Below, one piece after another: positions 34,505-43,271 of a stretch of 64,000 nt of DNA (within the stretch, counting starts at the first letter, position 1; each line of letters opens with the position of its first letter). The notes beneath the pieces are model-generated. The model was not told the origin of the DNA. It saw only the letters and a list, made by a program, of their open reading frames with translations, and ran no database searches. The stretch spans positions 3,782,001 through 3,846,000 of the forward strand of contig NZ_JABUQZ010000001.1 in assembly GCF_013342145.1 (NCBI RefSeq), read 5' to 3'. The DNA is from Haloterrigena gelatinilytica (GTDB taxonomy: Archaea; Halobacteriota; Halobacteria; Halobacteriales; Natrialbaceae). The translations under genes and the position numbers were made by a program.

Positions 34505-35860
34505 ATGACCGTCCGCTCGCGTCTCCCGTCTCGCAGTCCGTGGTTCGCCGTCCTCGGTCCGATCGTCGCCGTCCTGTTCGTCGTCGGGTTCGGCAGGCAC
34601 CTGCTCGTCGACTGGCCGACGATCGCGACCGACCCGGCGTTCTTCCAGCACACGGGTTGGTACGTCCTCGAGGGCGGCGTACCGTACGTCGACGTCTGGG
34701 ACGTGAACCCGCCCGTTCCGTTCGGAATCGCGGCCGCGCTCGCCGCCCTCTCCGGCGGGAACATGCTCGTTTTGCACGGTCTCGGAGCGACGCTCACGAC
34801 GCTCGTCGCAGCCGCGAGCGTCCCGCTCGTCGGGTGGATCGCCCGCCGCGTGACCGGGGACGACGCGGCGGCGATCGCCGCCGGCCTCACGATGCTCGTC
34901 GTGCCGGAGCTCTTTCTCCTCTCCCCGGAAGGCGTTCGAGCGCAGTTCTATGCGCTGTTTTTCGGCGTCCTCGCGCTCGCGCTGGCCCTCCGCGATAGGC
35001 CGTTCCTCGCCGGGGCTCTCGCGGCGCTGAGCGCAGGGTCGTGGCAGTCGGGGGCGGTTTTTGCGCTGCTGGTCGTCGGGATGGCGTACCAGCGAACCGG
35101 CGGGAAGGACGCGCTCTCGGCGGTCGCCGGCGGCGCCGTCGTCACCGGTGCCGTCGTCCTCGCGTTCGCGGCCACGGGGGGGCTCGTTCCCATGGTCGTC
35201 CAGACGGTGGTCGCCCCGCTGACCGCCGGATCGTCGTACACCCTGGCCGAGCGCGTCTACACGATACTGCTGGTGTTCGGCTACGGAACGGTGCTCCTCC
35301 CGGTCGCGCTCTACGGCTGGGCGCGCGCCGTCGTCCGCGATTTCCGAGCGCAGTGGTGGGTTCCGGCGGGCGGCGTGTTACTCACCGTTCAGGTGCTGTT
35401 CGTCGACTTAGACGGCTCGACGGACGCGCTTCTCTGGCTCGCGTTCGTCGCGCTCGGCGTCGCCGTCGCCGTCGATCGCGGTTTCGGACGGCGACCGGCG
35501 ACGACGGACCGCCGCGATCGCGACGCGACGCGGACGAACCGAACTCCGTGGGCGGCCGTGGCCGTCGTCGCCGTCGTCGGCCTGCTCGTCCTCTCGGGAC
35601 TGGTCTGGCACTTCGGCTCGCCGGCTCCGCAGTCGACGCTCCGGACGATGCAAGCGGAGGCCGAGACGGACGAGGACCTCCCGATTTCGCCGGGCGACGC
35701 GGACGTCCCGTCGATGCAGACGATCTACTGGGAGCAGGCGAAACCGGAGACCTGTCACTACCGACTGAGTTGGAACGAGGTGCGGTGGATCGCGATAACC
35801 GACGACCGACTGAACAGGCGGCAGTGTGACGCGTGGCCGAGTCGAATCGACCGCGGCTAG
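34505..35860 (+). CDS. GT-C type membrane glycosyltransferase (DolP-mannose mannosyltransferase-like)
   Basis: A 451-residue protein with about 11 membrane helices and a soluble tail of about 80 residues. The first extracytoplasmic loop contains PAFFQHTGWYVLEGGVPYVDVWDVNPPVPFG, with acidic residues placed as in the catalytic loop of GT-C enzymes that use lipid-phosphate sugar donors. This matches haloarchaeal DolP-mannose mannosyltransferase-like annotations, though the actual sugar is not set by sequence. It starts 1 bp after the epimerase stop. Confidence 0.75.
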   Translation: MTVRSRLPSRSPWFAVLGPIVAVLFVVGFGRHLLVDWPTIATDPAFFQHTGWYVLEGGVPYVDVWDVNPPVPFGIAAALAALSGGNMLVLHGLGATLTTLVAAASVPLVGWIARRVTGDDAAAIAAGLTMLVVPELFLLSPEGVRAQFYALFFGVLALALALRDRPFLAGALAALSAGSWQSGAVFALLVVGMAYQRTGGKDALSAVAGGAVVTGAVVLAFAATGGLVPMVVQTVVAPLTAGSSYTLAERVYTILLVFGYGTVLLPVALYGWARAVVRDFRAQWWVPAGGVLLTVQVLFVDLDGSTDALLWLAFVALGVAVAVDRGFGRRPATTDRRDRDATRTNRTPWAAVAVVAVVGLLVLSGLVWHFGSPAPQSTLRTMQAEAETDEDLPISPGDADVPSMQTIYWEQAKPETCHYRLSWNEVRWIAITDDRLNRRQCDAWPSRIDRG

Positions 35861-35921
35861 CGGGTCGGCGTTCGGCACGGTCGCGCGGATTCGACCGACG
35901 GAGACGCCGAGGGTGGCTCTA

Positions 35922-37496
35922 TCAGCCACCCGACGTCCGCTCGAACTCGACGACTACGATTCCGTTGTACCGGTTCACCTGTACCGGCCCCCGGTACTCG
36001 GCGCGGCTCTCCACCGCCTCGAGAATCCGCTGGTTGGTCGACGAATCGGTGTACGAGAGCACGATCCAGACGTCGTCGTGTCCGTCGACGGACGCCCGTA
36101 TCTCGTCGGCCGACGCGTCGGGCGGGATCCGAACCGTGGGCGCGACCGATCGGTCGAAGTAGTAGCCGAACGTCCGCTCCGTGAACGGCCTGCTCACGAG
36201 GACGACGTCGTCGCCGTCGACGCTCGACTCGACGTCGGCGGCGGCCGCCCGCCACTGCTCTTTCTGGTCGTCCTGATAGTACGCCGGGAGGGGCGCCGCG
36301 AGACCGACGAGGAGCACCCCGACGACGACGTACCGAAGCGACGGGCGAGAGATCGTCCGCACGCCGATCGCGATCAGGAGGAAAAACGCCAGCGACGCCC
36401 CGATCGAGTAGCGATCCACGAAAATCGGCGTGACGACGTGCGAGAGGGCGATCGGGACGAGTATCGGCACGACGAACCAGAGGAGAACCACGTACACGGC
36501 GTTTACCGGCGTGTCCTCGCGGTCGGTCGCCGTCGTCGCACCCGACGCATCGCGGTCGGTCGCCGTCACCGCGTCCCGGCCGCTCGAGAGCGCGAGCACC
36601 AGACAGCCGACGACGACGAGCGAGACGAGAACCGGGAACGACTCCTCGAACAGCTGTCCGCCGAGATACGCGGCGAACGTCCCTCTGACCGTCTCGCCCG
36701 TCGGTAGCGGAATCCACGAGACGTTGCCCGTATCGCCGGCGCTGGCCGCCACCGTTCGGCGGAGCAGCCTCACTAGCCACGGGAGGAGGAGCAGGGCGGT
36801 GACTCCTTCGAGGGCGATCCAGCGGCGGAGCGTCAGCCGCGAACGAGGGACGGTCCGGACCAGATACCGGGAGAAGACGTACGCGTTCTGGGCGAGTATC
36901 GCGAACAGCCCGAAGACGTGGGTATAGCCGAGGAGGACCGTGGAGACAACGTACCAGATATCGTCCCGAATGCCGGTCTCGTCGGTCGATTCCGCCGTCT
37001 GCAGTCGCACGAACCAGTAGAACGAAAGGACGGTCAGCAGCCCGAGCAGATTGTACATTCGCACTTCCTGCGAGTACCAGACGTGGAACGGTGAGACGGC
37101 GACGAGCACCGCGGCGATCGCTCCGACTTGCCTGTCGAAGAGTCGTCGACCGACCCCGTAGAGGACGACGACGGTGGCAACGCCGACGAGAGCCGACAGT
37201 AGTCGCGTCGCCAGTTCGCCCGTTCCGAAGACCGTCGTCCAGCCGGACAGGAGGAGGTAGTAGAGCGGCGGATGGGGGTCGTTCCCCGGTACGCTGACCA
37301 GGAGTTCGAACGGCGTGTTCGACGTGACGATGGTCACCGAGACGACTTCGTCGACCCAGTAGCTCTCGGACTCCAGCCGGAACAGCCGCAGCGCGGCCGC
37401 GACGAGGACGATCGGATACAGTTCGACCGGGACGTCCGCCAGTGATCGATCCCGGCTACCCTCACCGTCCGTCTCGATCGGCAGGGACGGCGACAT
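35922..37496 (-). CDS. glycosyltransferase family 39-like membrane protein
   Basis: A 524-residue GT-C protein. After a short cytoplasmic tail it has the GT39/ArnT signature SESYWVDEVVSVTIVTSNTPFELL with the catalytic acidic pair at Asp-Glu, then NDPHPPLYYLLLSGW, and about 11 membrane helices to residue 400. The C-terminal 120 residues are a soluble extracytoplasmic domain (VVLVSRPFTERTFGYYFD). It probably transfers a sugar from a polyprenyl-phosphate donor to a surface glycan or protein. It is convergent with the GT-C gene at 34505. Confidence 0.83.
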   Translation of the reverse strand: MSPSLPIETDGEGSRDRSLADVPVELYPIVLVAAALRLFRLESESYWVDEVVSVTIVTSNTPFELLVSVPGNDPHPPLYYLLLSGWTTVFGTGELATRLLSALVGVATVVVLYGVGRRLFDRQVGAIAAVLVAVSPFHVWYSQEVRMYNLLGLLTVLSFYWFVRLQTAESTDETGIRDDIWYVVSTVLLGYTHVFGLFAILAQNAYVFSRYLVRTVPRSRLTLRRWIALEGVTALLLLPWLVRLLRRTVAASAGDTGNVSWIPLPTGETVRGTFAAYLGGQLFEESFPVLVSLVVVGCLVLALSSGRDAVTATDRDASGATTATDREDTPVNAVYVVLLWFVVPILVPIALSHVVTPIFVDRYSIGASLAFFLLIAIGVRTISRPSLRYVVVGVLLVGLAAPLPAYYQDDQKEQWRAAAADVESSVDGDDVVLVSRPFTERTFGYYFDRSVAPTVRIPPDASADEIRASVDGHDDVWIVLSYTDSSTNQRILEAVESRAEYRGPVQVNRYNGIVVVEFERTSGG

Positions 37497-37724
37497 GGTT
37501 CCGATTGCAACGACTTACGGTATGAACCTTGGTCGGCCGGGGCAGATAGCAGATCCGCGACGAGAACGTCACCAGAGTCGACTCGTCTGGCCAGAAACCC
37601 GCGACGTAGCGAACTGCTGGCTGGCGGTGGTTTCGAGCGGGCGCATCAACCGAGCGATCAGTGCGCTGCGCCGCTGGCGTATGGCAGAGTCGACGATGCG
37701 CCCGTTCACCGGTCACCGGCTCCG

Positions 37725-38249
37725 TCACAGGGCCAGCAGATAACCGCCGAACAGGTAGAGGGCGGCGAGGATCGACTGGAAGGAAAGCGAGCCGAGCGCC
37801 GACAGCGCGACGAACGTCCGGCCGTCCATCTCCGAGAGCCCTGCGGGAATCGTGAGCAGCCCCCTGACGACCAGCATCGTGTTACTCGCGGCGACGGCGA
37901 TCCCGCCCCAGCGGTCGAACCAGCCGTCGAAGCGCTCGAGTCGCGACTCCGTGAGGGGGAACCACCGCTTCTGGATGACGTACTCCCGCCCGGCGCGGCG
38001 GACGAGACAGAACAGCAGGAACTGACCGATCGTCGTCCCGACGACGGCGACGGCGACGATCGCGACCGTTTCCGGGATCGACGATCCGATTAGCGCCAAC
38101 GCGGACGGCACGACCAGTTCGCTCGGCATGAACCGCAGCATCATCGCGCCCTCGAGGATGCAGATCCCGAGCAGGACCGCGAACGCGAACTCCGACGTGA
38201 ACAGCGACTCGAGCCAGCCCGGCATCCCCTCGAGTTGCAGCGGTACCAT
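37725..38249 (-). CDS. DedA-like (VTT domain) membrane protein
   Basis: 174 residues and about five hydrophobic segments. The DedA features are the glutamate in ICILEGAMMLRFMPSELVVPSALALIG, the glycine-rich TTIGQFLLFCLVRRAGREYV, FDRWGGIAVAASNTMLVVRGLLTIPAGLSEM and a C-terminal hydrophobic helix. DedA proteins act in membrane-potential homeostasis and lipid carrier (polyprenyl-phosphate) recycling in bacteria. The second role would suit this glycan region. Somewhat shorter than bacterial DedA, it keeps the core. Confidence 0.8.
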   Translation of the reverse strand: MVPLQLEGMPGWLESLFTSEFAFAVLLGICILEGAMMLRFMPSELVVPSALALIGSSIPETVAIVAVAVVGTTIGQFLLFCLVRRAGREYVIQKRWFPLTESRLERFDGWFDRWGGIAVAASNTMLVVRGLLTIPAGLSEMDGRTFVALSALGSLSFQSILAALYLFGGYLLAL

Positions 38250-38377
38250 ACCTCGGTCCTATTCCGTCCCGAATGTAAGCGTTGTTGGTTCCCGGAGGTC
38301 CGCGATCGGCGCGGCGATTCGTTCGAACGCGTTACCGGGCCCAAAGCATGTCGTGATGGAGGCGGAATATCGAGACG

Positions 38378-38902
38378 ATGGACACGACGCGGATCGCGTT
38401 TCTCGCCGCTGCCTTCGCCACCCACGCGGTCGTCGGTTACGCCCTCGTCCGTGGAGCTACCGACGTCGATCCGCGGCTCGGCGTCGTTCTCGGTCTCCTC
38501 CCGGACGCGGACTTCCTGTTCCCCGAGGCGTGGGGGTGGCCGCTGGTTCACCGCGGACTCACGCACACGCCGGTGTTCGCGGCCGCCGCCGTCGCCGGCG
38601 CGTACGCGCTCCGGCGGGATCGGACGGTCGCGATCGCCGTCGGACTGGGACTCGGCTCGCACCTCGCTATCGACTCCCTGTCGGCGAAGGGGATCGACTG
38701 GCTGTTCCCGCTCGCGGACACCGCGGGACCCGGCGTTCCGATTCACGGTCCCGCGGCGACGGCGCTGCTCTGGGCGACGTCGCTCGGCGTCCTCGCGTGG
38801 CGGACGGAGGACCCTCTCGTCGCGTCGGTTCCGAGCGACCGATCAACCCACCGGAGCGACCGCTCCGACGCGTCCGATCGTCAGGCCCAGCGACGCGAGT
38901 AG
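38378..38902 (+). CDS. membrane-bound metal-dependent hydrolase (YdjM/DUF457-like)
   Basis: A 174-residue membrane protein with His and Asp motifs typical of the YdjM/DUF457 group: FATHAVVGYAL, LGLLPDADFLFP, VHRGLTHTPVF and GSHLAIDSLSAKGID. These form an integral-membrane metal site. The substrate is unknown. The last 25 residues (Ser/Arg/Asp-rich) overlap the opposite-strand neighbour by 60 bp, tail to tail, and may not be functionally important. Confidence 0.78.
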   Translation: MDTTRIAFLAAAFATHAVVGYALVRGATDVDPRLGVVLGLLPDADFLFPEAWGWPLVHRGLTHTPVFAAAAVAGAYALRRDRTVAIAVGLGLGSHLAIDSLSAKGIDWLFPLADTAGPGVPIHGPAATALLWATSLGVLAWRTEDPLVASVPSDRSTHRSDRSDASDRQAQRRE

Positions 38903-39337
38903 CGCGGTCGATCCGACCAGCAGGAACGCCCGGTTGATCCGCCCGTTCTTGGACTTGAACCAGTTGAGGGTGACGTGGTACCGCGAGACCGGCGCGAAGG
39001 GGCTGATCCCCATCGGCGTCACGATATCCCCCGCGAGGTGGGCGACGATGCTGCCGGTCCCGACGACGAATCCGAACCGGAAGGCCGACGTCGAGGGGAC
39101 GGCCAGCGCCGTTGCGACGCTGGCCAACAGCCCGACGAGCAGGGCGAACCAGATCGTGTGCGTCGGCCCGCGGTGAGGGACCCGCGGCAGCGGCTGGTCG
39201 ACGTCCGGGAGGTTCGCCAGCCCGACGGCGAGGACCGCTCCCGCGAGCGCCATCTCGAGCGACCAGCCGCGGCTCACCAGCGGGACGAACGGAGCGTACA
39301 GGAGGGCGTTGAAGCCGATGTGACCGCCTCGGTACAT
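38843..39337 (-). CDS. membrane-bound metal-dependent hydrolase (YdjM/DUF457-like)
   Basis: A 164-residue protein of the same family as its convergent neighbour. Motifs are MYRGGHIGFNALLYAPF, GLANLPDVDQPLPRVPHRGPTHTIWF and GSIVAHLAGDIVTPMGISPFAPVS. Four or five membrane helices are seen. The pair of related genes tail to tail suggests an old duplication, though the two are now quite different. The reaction is unknown. Confidence 0.8.
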   Translation of the reverse strand: MYRGGHIGFNALLYAPFVPLVSRGWSLEMALAGAVLAVGLANLPDVDQPLPRVPHRGPTHTIWFALLVGLLASVATALAVPSTSAFRFGFVVGTGSIVAHLAGDIVTPMGISPFAPVSRYHVTLNWFKSKNGRINRAFLLVGSTALLASLGLTIGRVGAVAPVG

Positions 39338-39402
39338 GCGTTTCGACGACCGATCGTCCGTGCCCGACGGGGATCAACCGCTCGGTCGCTCGCGTCCGGC
39401 CG

Positions 39403-40422
39403 TCACTCGAGGGCCTTGACGCCGAAGGCGGACACCGAGAGGCCGCCGATCAGGATGGGCATCCAGTAGATCGCCCCGCGGAAGATGAGTACGGCCGCGG
39501 TGACCGTCGACGCCGGGATGCCGGTGGTCGGCACGAGCAGCGTGACGAAGGCGGCTTCGATACCGCCGAGCCCGCCGGGGAGCGGAGCGGCGCCCGCGAG
39601 GTTCGCGAGCGGGATCGCGAACAGCAGGATGTACGGCGCGACGGGTTCGCCCAGCGCGGCGAAGGCGGCCATGAGCGCGACCGTCTGGAAGAGCCAGCCG
39701 GCCAGCGAGAGACCGACGACGGCGGAGAGTCGCCAGCGATCGGTCGAGACGCGCTCGATGTTTTCGAAGAAGCGGCCCATCCGATCGGTCAGGTCCGCCT
39801 CGAGCGTGTCGCTCTGGAAGCGGGCGAGCCCGAGGCGACCGAGACGGGGGGCGATGACGGCCGGCAGCCGCTCGGTGAGCGCGTGCCGGTGTCGCCAGAC
39901 GAACGCCATGGCGAGGACGATCGCCGCGATCAGCACGACCGCCGAGCCGACGGCCGTCTCGAGGCGGTCGCCGACGGCGGCGGTGGTCCCGTAGTAGCCG
40001 ACCCCGACGAGGATCAGCGAGATCGAGGGGACGACGTTGAGCACGTCGACGCTGGCGATCCCGGCCAGCCCCGTCTCGTAGCGCGCGTCGGCGGTCTTCG
40101 AGATGAGCAGCGCCGCGACCGGCTCCCCACCGGCCTGGCCGAACGGCGTGACGTTGTTGGCGAAGACGGCGCCGGCGTAGACGAAAAACGCCTTGACGAC
40201 CGACAGCTCGACGTCGAGGGCGACCAGTACGGTCCGGAGCATCAGGCTCCACGCGGCCAGCCAGCACAGCGCGAGGGCGAAGGTCGCGACGACCAGCGAG
40301 GGCGCGGCCGAGAACAGCGTGTCGATGACGTCGCGCGCACCGACCGCGAAGAACAGCACGGCGAAGACGGCGAGCGCGCCGAACGCGCCGATGAGGAGCC
40401 GCCGCCGATTTCGCTCGTTCAT
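39403..40422 (-). CDS. lysylphosphatidylglycerol synthase-like (UPF0104) membrane protein
   Basis: A 339-residue polytopic protein with about eight membrane helices. UPF0104 landmarks are VKAFFVYAGAVFANNVTPFGQAGGEPVAALL, ASVDVLNVVPSISLILVG and LANLAGAAPLPGGLGGIEAAFVTLL. It is the second member of this family in the region (the other is at 30445) but clearly a different subfamily. It is probably a lipid- or glycolipid-handling membrane protein, function inferred. It is divergent from the sulfatase-like gene at 40588. Confidence 0.83.
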   Translation of the reverse strand: MNERNRRRLLIGAFGALAVFAVLFFAVGARDVIDTLFSAAPSLVVATFALALCWLAAWSLMLRTVLVALDVELSVVKAFFVYAGAVFANNVTPFGQAGGEPVAALLISKTADARYETGLAGIASVDVLNVVPSISLILVGVGYYGTTAAVGDRLETAVGSAVVLIAAIVLAMAFVWRHRHALTERLPAVIAPRLGRLGLARFQSDTLEADLTDRMGRFFENIERVSTDRWRLSAVVGLSLAGWLFQTVALMAAFAALGEPVAPYILLFAIPLANLAGAAPLPGGLGGIEAAFVTLLVPTTGIPASTVTAAVLIFRGAIYWMPILIGGLSVSAFGVKALE

Positions 40423-40555
40423 AGCGGACGTGGATCGTCAGCGGACTTGAAACGTCTGATTATCGTCGAGGCGGTCCGATACGGGAGAGACGAGTCAGCC
40501 GTCAGAAATTCACTACCGCTGACGACTTTCGCGGTGACTCGAGACAGTTGACGCG

Positions 40556-40564
40556 TTTTATTTA
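40556..40564 (+). promoter_or_regulatory. TATA box of the sulfatase-like gene
   Basis: TTTTATTTA lies 24-32 nt before the ATG at 40588, giving a leaderless transcript. An alternative TTG start 12 nt upstream is therefore unlikely. Confidence 0.6.
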
Positions 40565-40587
40565 GATGGACTCAGTTGTCTCCCGTA

Positions 40588-42201
40588 ATGGACGACGCTC
40601 AGCAATCCAACGTCCTTTTCGTCGTGCTGGATACGGTCCGCAAGGACCGACTGGGTCCGTACGGCTACGAGCGGGAGACGACGCCCGAACTCTCCGCGTT
40701 CGCAGAGGAGGCGACCGTCTTCGAGTCGGCCGTCGCGCCCGCGCCGTGGACGCTACCGGTCCACGCCTCGCTGTTTACCGGCCGGTACCCGAGCCAGCAC
40801 GGGGCCGATCAGGGGAGTCCGTACCTCGAGGACGAGACGACCCTCGCGTCGATCCTCTCGGCGGCCGGCTACGACACGGCGTGTTACTCCTCGAACGCCT
40901 GGATCACCCCCTACACCGGACTCACCGACGGGTTCGACGCGCAGGACTCGTTCTTCGAGGTCCTCCCCGGCGACGTCCTCTCGGGGCCGCTGGCCAGCGC
41001 CTGGCAGACGGTCAACGACAACGACTACCTCCGCGATCTGGCGTCGAAACTCGTCAGACTCGGCGCCATGGCCCACGAGAAGCTCGCCAGCGGCGAGGGC
41101 GCCGATACGAAGACGCCGTCGGTCATCGACCGGACGAAGTCCTTCGTCGACGACAGCGAGAGCGACGAGGGGTGGTTCGCCTTCGTCAACCTGATGGACG
41201 CTCACCTGCCCTACTATCCGCCCGAGGAGTACCGCGAGGAGTTCGCTCCCGGCGTCGATCCGGGGTCGGTCTGCCAGAACTCGAAGGAGTACAACTCGGG
41301 CGCCCGCGACATCGACGGCGAGGAGTGGGAGGCCATCCGCGGGCTCTACGACGCCGAAATCGCCCACATGGACGCCGAACTCGGCCGCCTGTTCGACTGG
41401 CTGCGCGAGACCGGCCAGTGGGAGGAGACGACCGTCGTCGTCTGCGCCGACCACGGCGAACTCCACGGCGAACACGACCTCTACGGCCACGAGTTCGCCC
41501 TCTACGACCAGTTGATCAACGTCCCGCTGCTGGTCAAACACCCCGCACTCGAGGCCGACCGACGCGACGACCTCGTCGAGTTGCTCGACTGCTATCACAC
41601 GGTCCTCGAGGCGCTGGACGTCGATCCCGCCGACGCGCTCGCGCCGGCGGACGACGGCTCCGTCGCCGGCCGCGATCCGACGCGATCCCTGCTCTCGAGC
41701 GAGTATCGGGCCTTCGAGGCGGCGCCGGAACCGGATCCCGGACAGCGGGCGGTGCTCGACGCCGCGAGCGACGAGGCGTCCGACGATACCTCGAGCAGCG
41801 ACGGGGCTGACGACTACGCGTTCGTCGAGTACGCCCAGCCGGTGATCGAACTCCACCACTTAGAGGAGAAGGCCAGCGAGGCCGGGCTCGAACTGCCCGA
41901 CGACCACCGTGCCTACTCCCGCCTGCGCGCGGCCCGCAGCACCGACGCGAAGTACGTCCGGGCCGACCGCATCCCCGACGAGGGGTACCGACTCGACGAG
42001 GACCCCGCGGAATCGACGCCCGTCGATCCGGCCGACGACGAGGTCGTCGCCGCCGCCGAACGCGCGCTCGCCCGCTTCGAGCGGGCCGCCGGCGGCGCGT
42101 GGGTCGATCCCAGCGAGACGGACGCCGAGGACGCCGACGCGCTGGCCGAGGCCGACGAGGAGACCCGCGACCGCCTGCGCGAACTCGGCTATCTCGAGTA
42201 G
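40588..42201 (+). CDS. sulfatase-like alkaline-phosphatase-superfamily hydrolase
   Basis: 537 residues. The N-terminal NVLFVVLDTVRKDRLGPYGY supplies the first metal Asp. The nucleophile region is APWTLPVHASLFTGRYPSQHG. The second metal site is VVVCADHGELHGEHDLYGHE. This is the sulfatase branch of the alkaline-phosphatase superfamily. The residue aligned with the Cys/Ser converted to formylglycine is Thr55, so it is not a classical formylglycine sulfatase and may be a phosphoesterase or phosphotransferase. There is no signal peptide. An acidic C-terminal domain of about 150 residues is variable. It sits with two GT4 genes. Confidence 0.82.
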   Translation: MDDAQQSNVLFVVLDTVRKDRLGPYGYERETTPELSAFAEEATVFESAVAPAPWTLPVHASLFTGRYPSQHGADQGSPYLEDETTLASILSAAGYDTACYSSNAWITPYTGLTDGFDAQDSFFEVLPGDVLSGPLASAWQTVNDNDYLRDLASKLVRLGAMAHEKLASGEGADTKTPSVIDRTKSFVDDSESDEGWFAFVNLMDAHLPYYPPEEYREEFAPGVDPGSVCQNSKEYNSGARDIDGEEWEAIRGLYDAEIAHMDAELGRLFDWLRETGQWEETTVVVCADHGELHGEHDLYGHEFALYDQLINVPLLVKHPALEADRRDDLVELLDCYHTVLEALDVDPADALAPADDGSVAGRDPTRSLLSSEYRAFEAAPEPDPGQRAVLDAASDEASDDTSSSDGADDYAFVEYAQPVIELHHLEEKASEAGLELPDDHRAYSRLRAARSTDAKYVRADRIPDEGYRLDEDPAESTPVDPADDEVVAAAERALARFERAAGGAWVDPSETDAEDADALAEADEETRDRLRELGYLE

Positions 42202-42326
42202 TACCGTCCGATCTCGACGCTCTGAGGTCCGTTTTCGGACCGATACTGATCGAAACGGGAAAGTTACAGTGACTGTCCGGACACCAGTAAGCATACGTTT
42301 GTCGACTCGAAACCCCAACCTAACCG

Positions 42327-43187
42327 ATGGAGGACCAGCATTTCCTCGAGTCAGAGTGGGACTACTGTCTGGTGCTGGACGCGTGCCGGTACGACGTGTT
42401 CCGCGACGTCTACGACGAGTATCTCGACGGAACGCTCGAAAAGCGGTGGAGCACCGGCTCGTCCACGCCGGAGTGGGCGTACCGGACGTTCACCGACGAA
42501 CACGATATCGCCTACTTCTCCGGAAACCCGTTTATCAACGACCTCGGAATCCCGCTGAACGAACTCAAGTGGGGGGCCAGCTGCGACTACGAGTGGACGG
42601 CGTCGGAACACATCAGCGACGTCTTCGACGTCTGGAAGTCCGGCTGGGACGACGACCTCGGGACGGTCCCGCCGGAGGGGCTGGCCGAGGCGTTCCGAAA
42701 CAACCAGGACGCCGTCGAGCGGGCTGACCGGACGGTCCTCCACTACATGCAGCCCCACGCTCCGTACCTCTCCCGCGGAAAGGGACAGAAGCTCAAGCAG
42801 ATTCAGAAGGGGATCCGCCGCCAGGAGGAAGCCGAGAAGGCGACCGACGGCGGCGATGGGACGCTGTCGTCGCTCAGCGACACCATCCGACCGAAAGTCG
42901 AGAGCCGACTCGAGGACAGCGAATTCGCGCAGAAAGCGGGCCTCTGGCTCGAACTCGATCCGACCGACCTCGTCAAGAACGGCACGCGGGAGGCGGCGCT
43001 GGAGCTCTACGAGGAGAACCTTCGGATCGCCCTCGAGTCCGTCGCCGAACTGATCCCGGAACTGGACGGGCGGGTCGTCGTGACCGCCGACCACGGCGAG
43101 GCCTTCGGCGAGGAGGGCGTCTGGGAACACCACATCGAGACGTACATCCCGCCGCTCATGGAGGTGCCGTGGCTCGAAGTCGAGTAA
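42327..43187 (+). CDS. sulfatase-like/alkaline-phosphatase-superfamily protein, short form
   Basis: A 286-residue cytoplasmic protein. It has WDYCLVLDACRYDVFRDVY (first metal Asp), WSTGSSTPEWAYRTF (likely nucleophile Ser/Thr region), LHYMQPHAPYLSRG, and RVVVTADHGEAFGEEGVWEHH (second metal Asp-His plus a later His). This short form is common in haloarchaeal surface-glycan clusters. About 80 charged residues in the middle look like an insertion. It follows the larger sulfatase-like gene by 125 bp and precedes two GT4 genes. The substrate is unknown. Confidence 0.78.
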   Translation: MEDQHFLESEWDYCLVLDACRYDVFRDVYDEYLDGTLEKRWSTGSSTPEWAYRTFTDEHDIAYFSGNPFINDLGIPLNELKWGASCDYEWTASEHISDVFDVWKSGWDDDLGTVPPEGLAEAFRNNQDAVERADRTVLHYMQPHAPYLSRGKGQKLKQIQKGIRRQEEAEKATDGGDGTLSSLSDTIRPKVESRLEDSEFAQKAGLWLELDPTDLVKNGTREAALELYEENLRIALESVAELIPELDGRVVVTADHGEAFGEEGVWEHHIETYIPPLMEVPWLEVE

Positions 43188-43271
43188 CGTCACCTCACGG
43201 TCACCGCTACCGCACCGCCCCGTCGATCCCTCGAACGCGACCGAACCCACCACAGCCACGAGAGACTCCGG

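Noticed and set aside
38378-39337. The two YdjM-like genes as one gene on opposite strands miscalled
   Set aside because: Both have their own metal motifs and membrane helices, and only the variable tails overlap. Both are supported.
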